From Ramazzottius varieornatus (taxonomy: Eukaryota > Tardigrada > Eutardigrada > Parachela > Ramazzottiidae): a stretch of 64,000 nt of DNA. Under the pieces are notes generated by a model. The model ran no database searches, was not told the DNA's origin, and worked only from the letters and a program-made list of their open reading frames with translations. Below are positions 11,537-24,366 of the stretch, piece by piece. Position 1 is the stretch's first letter. Each line of letters begins with the position of its first letter. The stretch is from assembly GCA_001949185.1 (NCBI GenBank), contig BDGG01000010.1, positions 1,497,773 through 1,561,772 of the forward strand, in the 5' to 3' direction. Both the position numbers and the translations under genes were made by a program.

Positions 11537-14097
11537 TTAGTCCATCTTCACGCAGATGGTTCGCGATTCGGTGAAGAAGTCCAGCGACTCTTTTGCTCCT
11601 TCGCGTCCCACTCCGGACGCCTTACTTCCGCCAAACGGCATATTCAGGTCTAACCAACGAATATGGTTAGTTTCGTACAAGCAGATTTAGACACGGTAGA
11701 CAAGCCACTACAGTACGTACCTCGTAACAGCCAGCAATTTGCCCACACAGTTCCCACCTGCAGACGCTGGGCTAGCCGATGAGTTCGTGACAAATCTCGC
11801 GTCCAAACGACGGCGCACAGACCATACTTCACGTTGTTTGCTCGTGCGATTGCTTCTTCTTCGTCGCAAAAAGGAACGACGCAAGTGACTGGTCCGAAGA
11901 TCTCGTCCTGCATGCAGGAAGACCTACGACAGTACCACATGTCATCAGGACTACACTCAATGTTACCAAATATCATTAAGAAAAATCTTCCTTACGTGTC
12001 TGAGACGTTGGTGATGATGGTCGGTGGAAGGTAATAGCCCTGTAAAATACAATCTGGCTTCGTCGGGAAACCAAGCTTGCGTATTCTAAAGGTAAACAAT
12101 TCAGCCCGAGTTCGCTTACATTTCTGTGAGACTCTGGAATATGGTCCGGCGTTTCAGCACCGCCGCATTCAATCACTGCGCCTTCCGATTCCGCGAGCAT
12201 CACAAAGCCGCGGACCTTGTCTCTGTGTTGCTCACTAATCAAGGCCCCCATGTTGACACTTGCATCCGTGGGAACTCCGACCTTGTACTGCCTACGAAAG
12301 AAGAATCATAAGGCTGCTATAAGGTACTTGAAATCGTTAGGTTTTTTTATAACGACTGCTTGAGCCCGTACTTGGTGGCTTCCCGGAAGCGCTGAAGGAA
12401 CTCGTCGTATATTCCACGCTGCACGAATATGCGGCTGCTGCACAGGCAGACTTCCCCCTGATTCAAGAAGCTGGATTTCACGCAGCCAGGGATGACTTTA
12501 TCCAGGTCGGCGTCGTCGAAAATGATGGCAGCATTCTTTCCTCCCAGCTGCAAACCCGGACCACATACAGTAATAAGCCGAAATTCACAAGCATTTCATT
12601 TCTAACCTCGAGTGACAGTTTTTTGCAGTGTGGTGCGGAGACCTGGCCGATTCTCTGACCAACTGCGGTACTTCCGGTGAAGGAAATTAGAGGGACATCT
12701 GGGTGCTTCACTAAAGCTTCTCCCACTTTCCACCCATAGCCAAAGACAACTGTAATAATACTGTGTAATAATACTGTATCCGTAATAGTACTGTGCAGTT
12801 TCCTACCGTTCACGACGCCGGCTGGAAGTCCTATAAATTAGCATCACCTTTAACAGCGCAAGTCCGAATTCAAGACTAGTCTTGCATGTACTCACCCGCA
12901 TCTTGGAATACTTTGCATAACATCCATGTGGTAACGGACGTCATCTCGCTTGGCTTTGCGACGACAGTACAACCTACGAGAAGAACCCTGTGAGCTCCAC
13001 GTATTTTCAGTTATCAGCTTCGCAGTAATCAGATTCGTCAACGTCTGCTACCATGGACCTTGACCGCAGAAGCACAAATCTCCTCGTCGGATGCGAAAAC
13101 GCAGCACCAGGCTTACCTGCTGCTAATGCCGGGGCAATCTTGAATGTCAGGAGATACAGAGGAAGGTTCCAGGGGCTGCGAAAATCAAGAAAGATGTCAA
13201 TACAAGGACACTCGAGATGGCCGAACGGACGTCGTGTTACTGTTATTCTCGGGTTTCAAGAGCCGATCCATCTTCTAGTTCTCTACTATCGGCATACTAA
13301 TAACTTTGACCTACCTAATTAGCCCGGCCACGCCTACTGGCGAACGGTGGACATAATTCAAGGCTCCCAACTGTTCGTTGTAGCTCGAGCTGTAAAGGTT
13401 AACGTAATAAAATAAAATTATATCATACTTGGATCGATGTGTTCAAAAAGATAAGGGGTACTTACGTAGACAGATAGTGTTGAACAGCAGAAGCAAAAAA
13501 TCGGAAGTTATGAATGGCCCGTGGGATATCCAAAGCTTTAGCTAACGCAACAGGTTTCCCGGAGTCTCGTGATTCTGCTATTGCAAAATCTTCCAGTCTC
13601 TCTTCCAGCAAGTCTGCGATCTTGGTTAAGTAACTTGCTCGTTCTTGAGGTGATTTAGAAGACCACCTATGGGAACACAAATATAAATCACATACGTAAG
13701 TCACCGTGCTCGCAGGTGACAAGAGAGAGCCTTACCTTGGAAATTCATTATTGGCAGCCAGCACAGCTCTGTCCACTTCCACTTCGCCAGAATCCGGGAC
13801 TTTCGCCCACACTTCTCCAGTCGACGGATCATAGCTATACGAGTCACAGAAGCAGTAACTTGAAATGCATAGCAGAGTGTAGTGGAACAAGAGTCTTTCC
13901 ACTGGTCAGTATGAAAAGTATACGCGTACATCCGAATAACCGACCAAATGGTTATATTACAGGTGCGAAGTTTGCAATGCCAAAGCTTCCAGTTCTAGAT
14001 TAGAAGTTTACCTGTCGATAAAACCCAGTCCTTCATTCGGCACAAAACTTCCGCGAATAAAGTTCTCCAGTATCAGCATGGAACTCTCCACAGGCAT
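11537..14097 (-). CDS. ALDH8A1: Aldehyde dehydrogenase, ALDH8A1 type (2-aminomuconate semialdehyde dehydrogenase)
   Basis: About a dozen short exons, one very small near 12830, read from MPVESSMLILENFIRGSF to SRTICVKMD at 11539. ALDH8A1 oxidises 2-aminomuconate semialdehyde in tryptophan/kynurenine breakdown using NAD. Diagnostic stretches in order are YDPSTGEVWAKVP, SPQERASYLTKIADLLEE, SPVGVAGLI followed by SPWNLPLYLLTFKIAPALAAG, VVAKPSEMTSVTTWML, VPLISFTGSTAVGQRI, and HCKKLSLELGGKNAAIIF. Then come NQGEVCLCSSRIFVQ with the catalytic Cys, DEIFGPVTCVVPF, and MPFGGSKASGVGREGAKESLDFFTE. The catalytic Glu (LELGG) is also present. The closest family by memory is ALDH8A1, because of HCKKLSLELGGKN and CLCxSRIFVQ. 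No lesions are seen. Confidence 0.9.
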
Positions 14098-14892
14098 TGA
14101 GATTAGTGAACTCTCAATGATTATACGGTAGGAATATGTTATAGACAGTTGTACCTAACAAATTTTCTCCAAAAGTCCTCGTCACTAGCCTTGTCGCAGT
14201 AACAGTGTTTGTGTCGCAGAACGAAGTAAAGCAATGGAGCTTTCTTTACATTTTCAATAGCTTATCTAACTTTACCACCACTCGATGATAAACATCGACG
14301 ACACAACGAAATTACAAGTCAATCGACCGTAGATGCAGTGAGCAGATAATGGGTTACCCTGATTGACTGATTGTCTGCATGGTGTGATGGGTCGACTAGG
14401 TGGAGCTACAAGCAAAACTCCAAGGAACAACTGAGAAAGTGGGTTCTTTCATGGTTCTAAACACGAGTACTCTTCCATTTTCGGGACAATGAGGACCAAA
14501 GCCTAAAGCGGTCCCAATGGATGCGACCACTACCAGATGGTCCGGTGCATTACATTATAAAAAAGGCCCCGAGCTTCAGTGCGATGATATTGTCAGAGAG
14601 TAAGGGACTCTGAATTACATGAGAAACTAGTTCTTCGGATGAGTAAATAATATAATAGATATAGGAGATTGATCATTCATTATTTTACTTCCAGCAGAAG
14701 TCAAAGCGTCTGTTTGGAGCGAAGAAACGGAACAACAAGCACCAGCCTTTGGTATGACGGATCAACATTAACATAACAACAGCGTCAACGTGCCGTCGAA
14801 CAGCGTCGAACATGCTGAAGGTATATACGTAGTACCGTACGTTCTTGGATATAAATCATGAAAATAGTTTCGTGTAGAGTCCTGAGAAATAT
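14098..14892. other. Intergenic
   Basis: About 800 bases between the ALDH start and the end of the DUF2807-like gene. No open frame with recognisable features, no clear repeat and no RNA gene are seen. Confidence 0.45.
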
Positions 14893-15734
14893 TCAAGCCT
14901 TCTCGACAGATCCCTGATCGTGTTTCTCAGCTTCGACCTTAGCTTTGCCACTGTACCTGACCACGCCCAGTTCGATGACTTGCGCTTTCACAATGTCGTC
15001 GGACCGTACTTCAGATCTTCCTGAACCCGACACCACCGTGCTGACCGTCCCGGCATTTAGATCTCTTCCATGAAAGACACCCGAGCCACTCACCTGCAAG
15101 ATATAAATACATGGCCTTAAACCAGAGCTTTGTCCCTAATTGTAATATTTCGAGAGCAACAAGATAAACAACTTGCCACGACATTCGCGTTGGTGACGGT
15201 CCCTGACAGTGTGAGGACCCCAGAATCGCTGATCACCGCGTTCAGGTTTTTGCTGTTGATATCGCTGATGAAGCCAGCACTTCCGCTAACGACGGCATTG
15301 AGGAACTCAGTGTTAATATTCTTGCTTGTGACTTGCGCTGAACCACCCACCACCACACGAAGACTTTGCGGATTCAATGGGGACTGGATGTTCACTTGAG
15401 AAGAGCCGTCGGCTATCAATGTAATGATGGACTTCACGGTAATCTGCACTTGGAAGATGCCGGTAAAGCGGACATTCCAGTCGATGAAACGAATCTTCAG
15501 TGTGCCGTTCTCCACTGGTGTTTCGATGTTGTTGATCACATCCTTGTTTCCCAGCAGCTTCAAGCTCTCCGTTGTGCCTGTGGTTAACGTTACAGAAAAT
15601 GGTCCCGCTACCGCAATTCCTGTAAAGTCAGATACATTCCGAGTTTCAGTAGCTTGTGGGACTACTACACCGATATTACAGATAAAGAAAATCCCCGCGA
15701 TACAAATCAGTGTTGCGAAAGATACCATTTTCAA
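14893..15734 (-). CDS. Secreted DUF2807-like (GIN domain, adhesin-head-like) protein
   Basis: Starts at 15734 with a signal peptide (MKMVSFATLICIAGIFFICNI). The mature part follows the DUF2807 pattern: RNVSDFTGIAVAGPFSVTLT, ESLKLLGNKDVINNIET, and NGTLKIRF. After this come beta-helix-like repeats with recurring SGSA/SGSG turns (LNAVVSGSAGFIS, then VSGSGVFHGRDLNA). An intron separates exon 15734-about 15190 from exon 15093-14893. The acceptor is clear, but the donor is ambiguous. The family is known mainly from Bacteroidetes and other bacteria as a putative surface or secreted beta-structure, with no enzymatic role established. Its presence with a signal peptide and intron in an animal gene neighbourhood suggests old horizontal transfer, which is inference. 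The C-terminal tail is lysine- and glutamate-rich. Confidence 0.72.
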
Positions 15735-16747
15735 TAATGTACAGTAACAATGTTCATAATAGCGAAGTGGAGAAAAGTAAAAGCGAGCAAGTTTCGTACC
15801 ACACTGTTTTCTTTAATAACGAAGCGTGTGATGAGTGTCTATGTGCAACTTCATTACTTCATGACCCCAAGGCGTATTCGAAAACTGGAAAAATCGTGTC
15901 TTTATTACATCAATGGCAATTCTTGCGTAAGAGAAGCGCTACTGAAAGGAAATTCCCCCTGAGGGACCTAGACGTGACCGACATCGACTTTTACAGGAAA
16001 CCTTATTTCGAAAGGTCTGTTTTGAATGTACGTGTGGAATAGAGTAGGTCAGGTCTACTTTCTTGGGCTTCGAGTTCTTGGCAACGTCTGTACGATTACA
16101 CCAGTTTAGCAGAGAGGCTGATTTAAGTGAACGAAAGTCGGCGATCCACGATCAAGTCAACAAAATTGGTTGTTGGACAATTGTAGTAGTTACTAGCTAG
16201 CAAGAAATTGAAATCTCAACGATATGCCAACAGATCGCTGAGATTATCACGGAAAGGTTAGCGCATTCAGTTTAGGCCGTCGAAGACCTAGGACTCCCAG
16301 GAGTAGCTGTCTTCGCGGGGAACCTGGAACCGTTGCAGTAGGTAAGGATGAAATGTAGTGCATTACGTGACATGACTTACTAGTGCTCTGTTCGAGAAAC
16401 TGCGACGTTGCGTTACCTTAACGCATGACTTACACAGCCAGATCGGTACAGTATAACCAAACTTACCAAAGCGTTTGGTATATACTGTATCTATGACCTA
16501 TAAATACAGCACAATTTTATTCAAGTTCAATTTTAGCTTCCTTCTGTCCTCGACATTTCCGCATCCTTGCTCTCGGACTTCTTACTGAACCGTGAGGGAG
16601 AGAAGGGAGAGGACCACCGAGAGGACGGTGCGACTACCTGAGGCGAGGTATGTTCACATACTAGTCTGAATTACGTTATCTAATCATCTGTCTCAACGTA
16701 CCTTGTCATCTTCTCAGACGGCACAGAATTCAGTGTCACGGTCGTTC
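15735..16747. other. Intergenic / possible 5' exon region
   Basis: About 1 kb upstream of two divergent genes. A splice-acceptor-like CTTCTCAG near 16711-16718 suggests that a non-coding 5' exon of the PLAAT gene lies in this stretch. Open frames at 15710-16042 look like chance. A small palindrome TACCAAAGCGTTTGGTA lies near 16465. Confidence 0.4.
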
Positions 16748-17920
16748 ATGTGGAATCGAGCGGTAGTTGCCGTGGCAAATCTAGCAGCGCGCTTTCTCGT
16801 GACCGAGCTCAGGACCAGTGCTCCCTCTCAAGGATTTTGTCGATCCTCCTCCACCGAAGCTTGCAGAATGGCTGACAACATTCCAGGCTCCACATCGGAC
16901 GAGCGTCCTCGAGCTGACGCTCAAGGCCGACCTCGTCACTCTTCCCATCTCGTCACTCCATTCACGGATTCCGCACACCTGAAACCTCTACCTGGCGATC
17001 TGATAGAGTTCAAACGAGATCTCTACTCCCACTGGGTAATTACCGTAACTTCGAGAAACATGGAATTACCGTAACTTCGTTGTCATGTCATGTCACACCA
17101 TGTCATTATCTTGGAAGTTCACTCTGCTTGCCGATAGGCTCTATACATCGGGGATGGAAAAGTTATCAACGTGAGGGGTGCTCAGCCTGGTAAAAGCAGC
17201 GACATTTCAATGACGGGAAGCGCCACAGTTCGGATGGAAGACTTGACGACAGTTGCTGGATTCAGCCAAGTTCGGATCAACAACCAGGAAGCAGAGGTCG
17301 GTACTCGTACTCTTTGTCGGTCATTCTAACCAAAGACTTTTTTCCAATGACCTAATCCTTTCTCGTCTATGACTCCATGATGAGAAGTAGCCAAATCGGA
17401 TTTGCTTTTCATCCAGCAATGGAAAGGGCAAGGGTGATGAGTAATCCTTTGGCGGGAAGCGAAACTTTCTGAGGGTTGTGGGGTGAAGATTTCAGAAAAT
17501 AGCAGGGAACCCTCGTGAAGTTTCCGTGTTCTCCGTCGCGCAATTTCTGGAGTGTTGTGTTTTAGGCTACATCTCGCGGTCTGCAAGCCATACCGGTTGA
17601 CGAGCTGATGGAGAAGGCCAAGAAGCTGGTTGGCACCGCCGTTCCTTACGATGTCTTGAGCCGTAACTGCGAGCACTATGTAACCGAATGGCGGTACGGC
17701 GAGCCGTGGAGCGAACAGGTACGGGAGATTGACGTATATTTACCGACCGATGCACTTACATCAATTTTCATGGTGACTGTCTCCGGATTATCAACTGTTT
17801 TTCTGTGAACAGGTTGAGTCTGGCATGAAGCAGTTCGGTGACGTCCGGAAGCTAGCGCAACAGAAAGACTTGCCCGAGCTGATCGGAATGCTGGGAAACT
17901 TTATGAATCAGCGCCGATGA
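16748..17920 (+). CDS. LRAT-domain phospholipase A/acyltransferase (PLAAT/HRASLS-like)
   Basis: Four exons fit: 16748-17035, 17138-17296, 17566-17718 and 17813-17920. The core has [22 protein letters not shown] with the catalytic His of the HW motif, and NCEHYVTEWRYG with the catalytic Cys. This is the hallmark of LRAT-domain cysteine acyltransferases and phospholipases A that act on phospholipids. It lacks the hydrophobic C-terminal anchor found in many PLAATs and ends in a soluble helix (PELIGMLGNFMNQRR). If the ATG at 16748 is used, the N-terminus is Arg-rich, hydrophobic and mitochondria-like (MWNRAVVAVANLAARFL). The ATG at 16868 (MADNIPGS) is a good alternative that would drop this leader. 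The third exon is preceded by the longest intron (269 bases). Confidence 0.82.
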
Positions 17921-18465
17921 ATGTTGTATTCGGATTCCTCCGTTTTTCATTTCGATAGTCGTTGAGCGTAGCAGCTTTTTGTGATTTTATTTCCAGAATT
18001 TATGTTTTAGTGATCGTAGCACGATGTATCGTGTCTGTAGTATTGTGTGCACGGTTGAGGATGATAGTTGTTCTGTGTCCCTCGATATCTCTCTTACTGT
18101 TTCCTACATAACTTTCACCGGGTTTTCCCTCTATTCCAGTTCCACTGGACCACTTTGACCCTTTTGGTTTCTTTTTATTGCAAATTCCCTGTTGATAGAA
18201 TACTTCAGAATGAACTCAAAATTTCGTGGTCGGCTGGCCAACAACATAACTTAATTCTTTTAGTCGAAAAATATCATCTTTCGTCAACAGGATAAATTGG
18301 GCAAAGAGAGAGACAGGATAAATTAGAGGAAGAGAGAAAGAGAGGGGTTGGATAAAAAAGAGTTTCGAAATTCTGGGTAAAAGTTCAAAGTTAATACGCT
18401 CGTTCATAAAATCGTTCACATGGAGGATATCGCTCGCTTCCGAGTTAAAATATATTCAAAAATCA
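17921..18465. other. Intergenic, between convergent genes
   Basis: About 545 bases holding the 3' UTRs of the PLAAT and Bfr1-like genes. A purine-rich GA stretch lies at about 18300-18345. No gene is seen. Confidence 0.45.
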
Positions 18466-20991
18466 CTAATTTGTATCATCACCAGTACTCTTTTCAACAG
18501 AAGGGAACCGCGGCTTGGAAAAGCTTTCATCAATTTCAGGCGTTTCCGGCTCTTGAATAGGACAGAATTCCGTCGTGTGTTGTTCCTCAGGTCCGTCAAC
18601 TCGGCCTTCCTTTTCGAAACCGTCAACCATCCCTTGCTGTACAGCCTGAACCAAGGACAGGTCCAGCATGGTGTCGCGGGAGAACCGCTTGGCCGGACCG
18701 GAAGTGATGTCGGAATGCGAGTCTTCGTCGGTACTATTCTCAGCCGTCCACTCGGAGATGGAGATATTGGACGCATCTTCCTCGGATATGATAGAACCTA
18801 CTGTGGAGGAGTGAGTCAGTAAGACTTGACTCTCGGAAAGACTGAGGTATTGCATGTCTGTCAACAATTGATCGCCTTCGGCACTGCTGCCAACGACTGT
18901 GCTATCGTCACTTCCCCGATTGTCTCTCGCTTCTGGGTTCTCCGCGATGTCGCTCAAGACAGCGGAGTCTACAGTATCACCAAACGAGACAACGACACTC
19001 GTGCTTGGAACGGACGCTTCAGGAGGTGCGACCGAATCGCCAAGGGAATGGGCTTGATTCTCATCTTCGGGAGAGACCTTGGGGGTTAGGGAAGCGAACT
19101 TGGCTACAGTCTTCCTTTCTAGCTCGAGCTGCAATCAATATTCATTTGTTCATTTTCTCAGATATCTACATCAGAAGATCCTAAGGATCTACTGTACCTT
19201 CTTAGCTCTCAGTTCGTCAATGGTAGACTGCACTGCGTTCACATTGGCAGGAGGTATTAAGTCTAGCGACACAAACTGCTGTACGACAGCAGCGCTGTGG
19301 GCGATGGACTTGATCTGAAGGACAAGTTATGTTTTATGAATTTACCGTACTCTTCGTCAGGGAAAAGTACCAGTACTTTACCTTCTTTTTCTTTTCCTTC
19401 TTGAAGCGAACAGGAGCTTGGACCGTAACTCCCACAGTCGACAGCTTCCTTGGCAGGAAGAAACCCGGGATGGCACCACCGTGCTCCAAGGAAGGGGAAG
19501 GAGAGGCACTGGATGGTTCGGAAGGGACGGAAGCGGACGGGGAGGACGGTAACGAACTGTCGCCAGAAATACTTTCTTCGGGCTTTACGTATTGCTGCAG
19601 GTATGTCAGCAGGCTACTGACGACTTGCTTTGCACCGGCGTAAGGGTCCTTGACCACTGGTACAACCCTAAAATCCCAGGAACGTTCCGAACTGGCACGA
19701 AACATAACACACTGAACAGATTACTAAGACGGAAGCGGGCTTACATGGTGCCATCACTGCGAGCGTTGGATCGTGCTTGTTGGTCTTGGAGGTATTTCAG
19801 TCGACGTCCCTGGGCCACGTGAGCTTCCCACGCAGAGACGGTGTATTCGAAGTCATGGACGACTTGCTTGCGTCGAAGTGTCAGGTAGTGGATATCCTTC
19901 ATCAGGATATCAACACTCTCCTTATGCTGCCGTTCGGCCTCTTTCAGTCCGCGATCTTCCGAGACCAGCCTCTGGACTCCCATGTAACGTGCCTATCATA
20001 TCAACCCCATGTTATATAACATCCGGCTACATAAAATGTTCAAATAGTTCAGTGACATTAGGCATACCTGTCGCGCATCCCGCAGCTCTTTCAGGGATCC
20101 ATCCAATTTTCGCTTATCAGTTTCCAGGTTATTGTAGGCCCTTAGAGAAGAAAACAAGTCGAGCATGGAGACCTTATAGCTCGTCAAGACTTTGAGACAC
20201 CAACCGTAGTTCGTTCTTCGATCGACGAAGTTTGTCGATTTCTCGGATGATCTTTTGTTCCTCGGGAAGACTAAAGTGGGCAGTGGTACGCTGATGTTCC
20301 AGGCGGTTGATGGTTTGGTCGATCTGCGTTTCGGAACGGTAAGTCATCCGTGGTCGCAGTCGGTTGATTTCATCGTGCTGCGAAGAGAGGTTGTGAAGGT
20401 TAATCCAACCATGTCAAATCTGTCAACTTTGCTCGCACTCACCTTTTTTTGGATGTCATCGTTTGCTTTCTTGACAGCATCACTCGCAAAAGCCAGCTGG
20501 CGATTGGCTTCTTGGATCTGTTCATTAAGGGTTTTGCGTTGGGCATTTACAGTGTCGGTGTTATATTGCTGTCTTCTTGCAGCCTAAAAACGGAAGACAT
20601 AAGAATTATGGAGTTCTTGATCCTACTAATCGCAGCAAACTGCGTGTGCGGAAAGCAGAAGCGTACAATCTCTCGTTCTTTTGCAGCAATCTTGTCCGCT
20701 ATATCCTTCAGATCCAATTCATGCTGCTTCCTATTGGGTGGGTGAGGCTTCTTTGGAGCTAACGAAACGTGAGAACGAAAAATGCCAAACGTGTATTACT
20801 GAACTGCATTAATCTACAAACTTCGATCGACTGGACCGAGGTGGTCAAGCCATACCTGCAGCAGCCTGATCTCCTGCATCCAACGAGATAGATGATACCA
20901 AAACATCTACAGCATCCGGAACGGCAGGATCGCTTGGATCGTGAAGGCTCGCTGGTCTCCGTGGGGCACTTGGACGGAAGGGATTAGCCAT
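18466..20991 (-). CDS. Bfr1-like coiled-coil protein
   Basis: A multi-exon gene starting MANPFRPSAPRRPAS at 20991 and ending at the TAG at 18466. A basic proline-rich leader reaches APKKPHPPNRKQHELDL. Long coiled coils follow: DIADKIAAKERE, NAQRKTLNEQIQEANRQLAF, and a motif RSETQIDQTINRLEHQRTT with SLPEEQKIIREIDKLRRSKN. This motif resembles the yeast Bfr1 family (polysome-associated, ER-linked RNA-binding proteins). Next are more heptads (ESVDILMKDIHYLTLRRKQV), then FKKEKKKK near 19390 and an acidic, serine-rich C-terminal 220 residues that look disordered. The Bfr1 assignment is from motif memory and is moderate. The coiled-coil character is directly visible. It is divergent from RAD21 across about 1.1 kb. 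Confidence 0.6.
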
Positions 20992-22133
20992 GAAGCTAGT
21001 TGAGAACGAGTACAGCTCAAAGCGAAAGTTGACTTCCTGAGGTCCGGAAATGCGGTCGCACAAGCACGAGAGATTTCCACCTTATATATCTTGGTGGCTT
21101 CCGACTGCGTTGCAGCCTTCGGCAATGCCTGGAACCGCAAGGAGTCGCCTGTGGAAAGACACCTGTGAACAGCGCCTGTGGAAAGAGAATTACAGGTACA
21201 TTCAAACATATAATTATCTACATAAACTCCTTCAGAGTTCCAACACGTCAAATTCCAACCAGCGTATCTTCATGCTTACCAAAGAGGAGTGTAACTTTGA
21301 GAGATGCGGACAGCTTTACATGGTAAACGGAAACCAGACGTTCCTGCTGGAGATCACTAATCGCCTTCCCCTTTTCACGAACTACCATCACAGTATGGCA
21401 TCTTAGTGCACGAAAGCCCAATGGTTCCGTCAGCCCGGAACGGCAGTCCACATGGTTACATCACCTGCAACATCTAACCCAAAAGTGTTATCACAGAGTA
21501 ATCAAGATAAGATCACAAGATGCTGGGATGCAAATGATCCGATCCGACTTCAGAAAAATACGAATGATCCGGAAGCGGAAGAGCGATGTCTTTTGCCAAA
21601 ATGGGCAATGTTTACAGAACCCCGGGCAGCTGTTCAAAACTGACCTGATTTCCGGGGTTGCCCGCTTTGAGCGCTCCGTCAAGTAGTAAGGTACAAAGTG
21701 AGCGTTGTTGTCAATTACGGCCACATCGCGCTACACACCGCCTTTCCGCTTCTGTCCCCTTCCTTTTTGGGTCACTTTCTCAAACTAGGCTGGACCACCT
21801 TGGGAATGCCCCTCACCAGTTTCAACGTCAGCTGGCTTTGTGCCGTAAGCCCGTAACTGCCGTTTCAAAATGGGACCGTTTTCCTTTAGAAGAAACGACG
21901 GTTTCCGCTTGAGGCTTGAGCATCCATCTTGATCAGCAATGACATCTGGGAGGTGTCAGCGCTTCATCCGTATCGTTTAGTCCTCCATGTTGATGCAACA
22001 GACAGGTGTATGACGCTGACTTGTGCTTTTACTGCAGATGGATTTGACGTCCGGGACGGCTTGATCATCCAGCGTTGCGCCTTTTTGTCTGGAGTCCGGA
22101 CTGACCAAGCTCTTTGAAGTTTGAACCACCACC
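20992..22133. other. Intergenic, divergent promoter region of the Bfr1-like gene and RAD21
   Basis: About 1.1 kb between divergent starts. An in-frame upstream ATG for the Bfr1-like gene exists at 21063, so part of it may be 5' coding. No domain, repeat or RNA gene is recognised in the rest. Confidence 0.45.
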
Positions 22134-24330
22134 ATGTTCTACGCGCACTTCGTTCTAAGCAAGAAGGGACCACTAGCAAAGGTCTGGCTAGCTGCTCATT
22201 GGGAACGGAAGCTGACTAAAGCCCATGTCTTCGAAACCAACATCGAGCAGACCGTTGAAGGGATTATGCATCCTCGAGGAGTAAGCGCTTTCTTTCTGTT
22301 CGGATCTGCTGACAGTTAATCATATGGTTTTGAACAGGTGAAGCTTGCCCTGCGGACGTCAGGGCACTTGCTTCTCGGAGTCGTCAGGATTTACTCCCGA
22401 AAAGCAAAGTACCTCCTTCAAGACTGCAATGAAGCCCTTGGTAAAATCAAGATGGCATTCCGACCTGTAATGATCGATCTGCCTGCGGAACATCGCGTTG
22501 CAAGCAAGGCCGCATTGACGTTGGCTGTACAGGAGAAAGACATCGTACCAAGAGAGTATGTGGTGGCCGAAATCGACTTTGATCTGGATTTTGAGGAGCT
22601 CAGGTAATATCTAATCTTTTCTTGATCCTGTACTCTGTTTATACGGTTTAATTAGCCGCTTTCTTTGCAGTGATGCTGAGTTGAAAGCTCGTTTCGCTTC
22701 GAACCAAGCGCGGGAAGAAGATATCACGATGAAAGAAACGGTTTACGGAGCAACCAGCATTTCCAGACCGGACGACAATGATCTACTGGACGAATTCGGT
22801 AAGACGTTGCTTCCGTTTCCGTAAAAGTTGAAAATTAGCCTGGTGATACTTTTTTCTTGTTTTAGGCGAGTACGTCGAAGATGATTTTGTCGGAATCGGG
22901 GCGCCGCAAATGGAGGAAGGCGTGGCACAGGACAATGTGGAAGACTTTGCTGCTGGGATGATGGACGATGATAACATGGACAACATGGCACCGGAGTTCC
23001 AAGTGATCGCTGCCGATCAGTCAGGTAGGCTTTTTTCTTTGACAGTGTTGAGCTGGAACGCTTCGCAACTGAGAAAGAAAGACTGGAAAGAGATTGTTGT
23101 AGTTCCAGGACCTGCTAAGGAAGCGGGACTTTTGTCGGACGACTTGCCTCTTCGTTCTCCCGCTGCGGTCCTTCATGTGCTCGACGCGGGTAGGTTGATG
23201 CGCCCTCTGACAGAATAATTTGATACATAGAATTGGAATTGAAATCTGGATCTCGTATGGGTAAAAGAAGGTTAACTTATGTGTTCGGATGTCGTTTTTA
23301 GGGGATGTCGAGCAGATGCGGGGCAATCAAAGCGACATCACACTGCCTCCTCCTGGAACGGACAACGTTGCTAACGACACTGCCAACGTTAGTGCAGCTG
23401 AAGAGCCTAACGCAACAGCCAATCAGTCTGCTCTGTCGACTGTGCTGCGACCCAGAGCTGGACTGTCCATCGTCAAGCAGGTCCAACAGGAACAGAAGTT
23501 TAGCGAGCGAGCACGGCCCATCAAGCGCAAGAGGAAGCTGATTATCGACGACCAGAAAGTCATTCCAAGTGACCAAATGCGGCAGCAGCTGCAAGATACC
23601 AGCGACATCACGCGCAAACCGGAAATGGCCCCCAAGAACGATGCCACGATGATGATCAAGGAGAACAGCTCGATCGATAAGCTCTGGCATATGCCCGGCA
23701 TGTTCTTTGAAGAAGCCCCTGGCATGTCCAACAAACTCCTGGCGGTAAGTCTGCCCTACTCGCTAAGTTCCGACTCACGGTCTTTCCGCAACGCACGATA
23801 CGCTTATTTGATCTTACAGATCTTCGCGGATCAGGTTCTGCCAGCCATTGCAGATAACAGCGAAGGCGAGGACTTCTTCCCTGCCAGCTTCGACGTAGAC
23901 GTTCTAAGACATTCCGTCAACATGCGCAGTATGCAAGGTAAGCAATTCTGGTATTTGGTACATAAGTTACTCTGAATACTATCGTTATAATTGAAGACTT
24001 AAAGTAACTTTGTGTGTTGTAGATCTGGATTTCGGGCCTGTCGACAACGACATCCCAGTCGTTCCCGAGCAGCAGTTTCCTGAGGAGGCCGAAGCACCGA
24101 TGCTAGGTCCTTCAGGGCGCTCCAAGCGAGCTAAGGTGGTCTCGACCGACGCAGATGATAGTACGCTGAACCAGACAGGCACGCTGGGGCAGCCAGACAT
24201 TCCTAATCCCGATATGCCGGTACCGGAGCTCGAGCAACCAGCAGAAGCGGGAAGCAGGGGAAAGGAAGTCTCGGAGCAAACTAACGCTGAAGAAGAGGAG
24301 GAAGAGGACGCTGAAGGCGAAGAATCGGTA

Positions 24331-24366
<36 letters not shown>

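Noticed and set aside
15750-16042. Two overlapping plus-strand open frames (70 and 110 codons)
   Set aside because: No domain, no signal peptide and no partner exon. The composition looks like chance readthrough in intergenic sequence.
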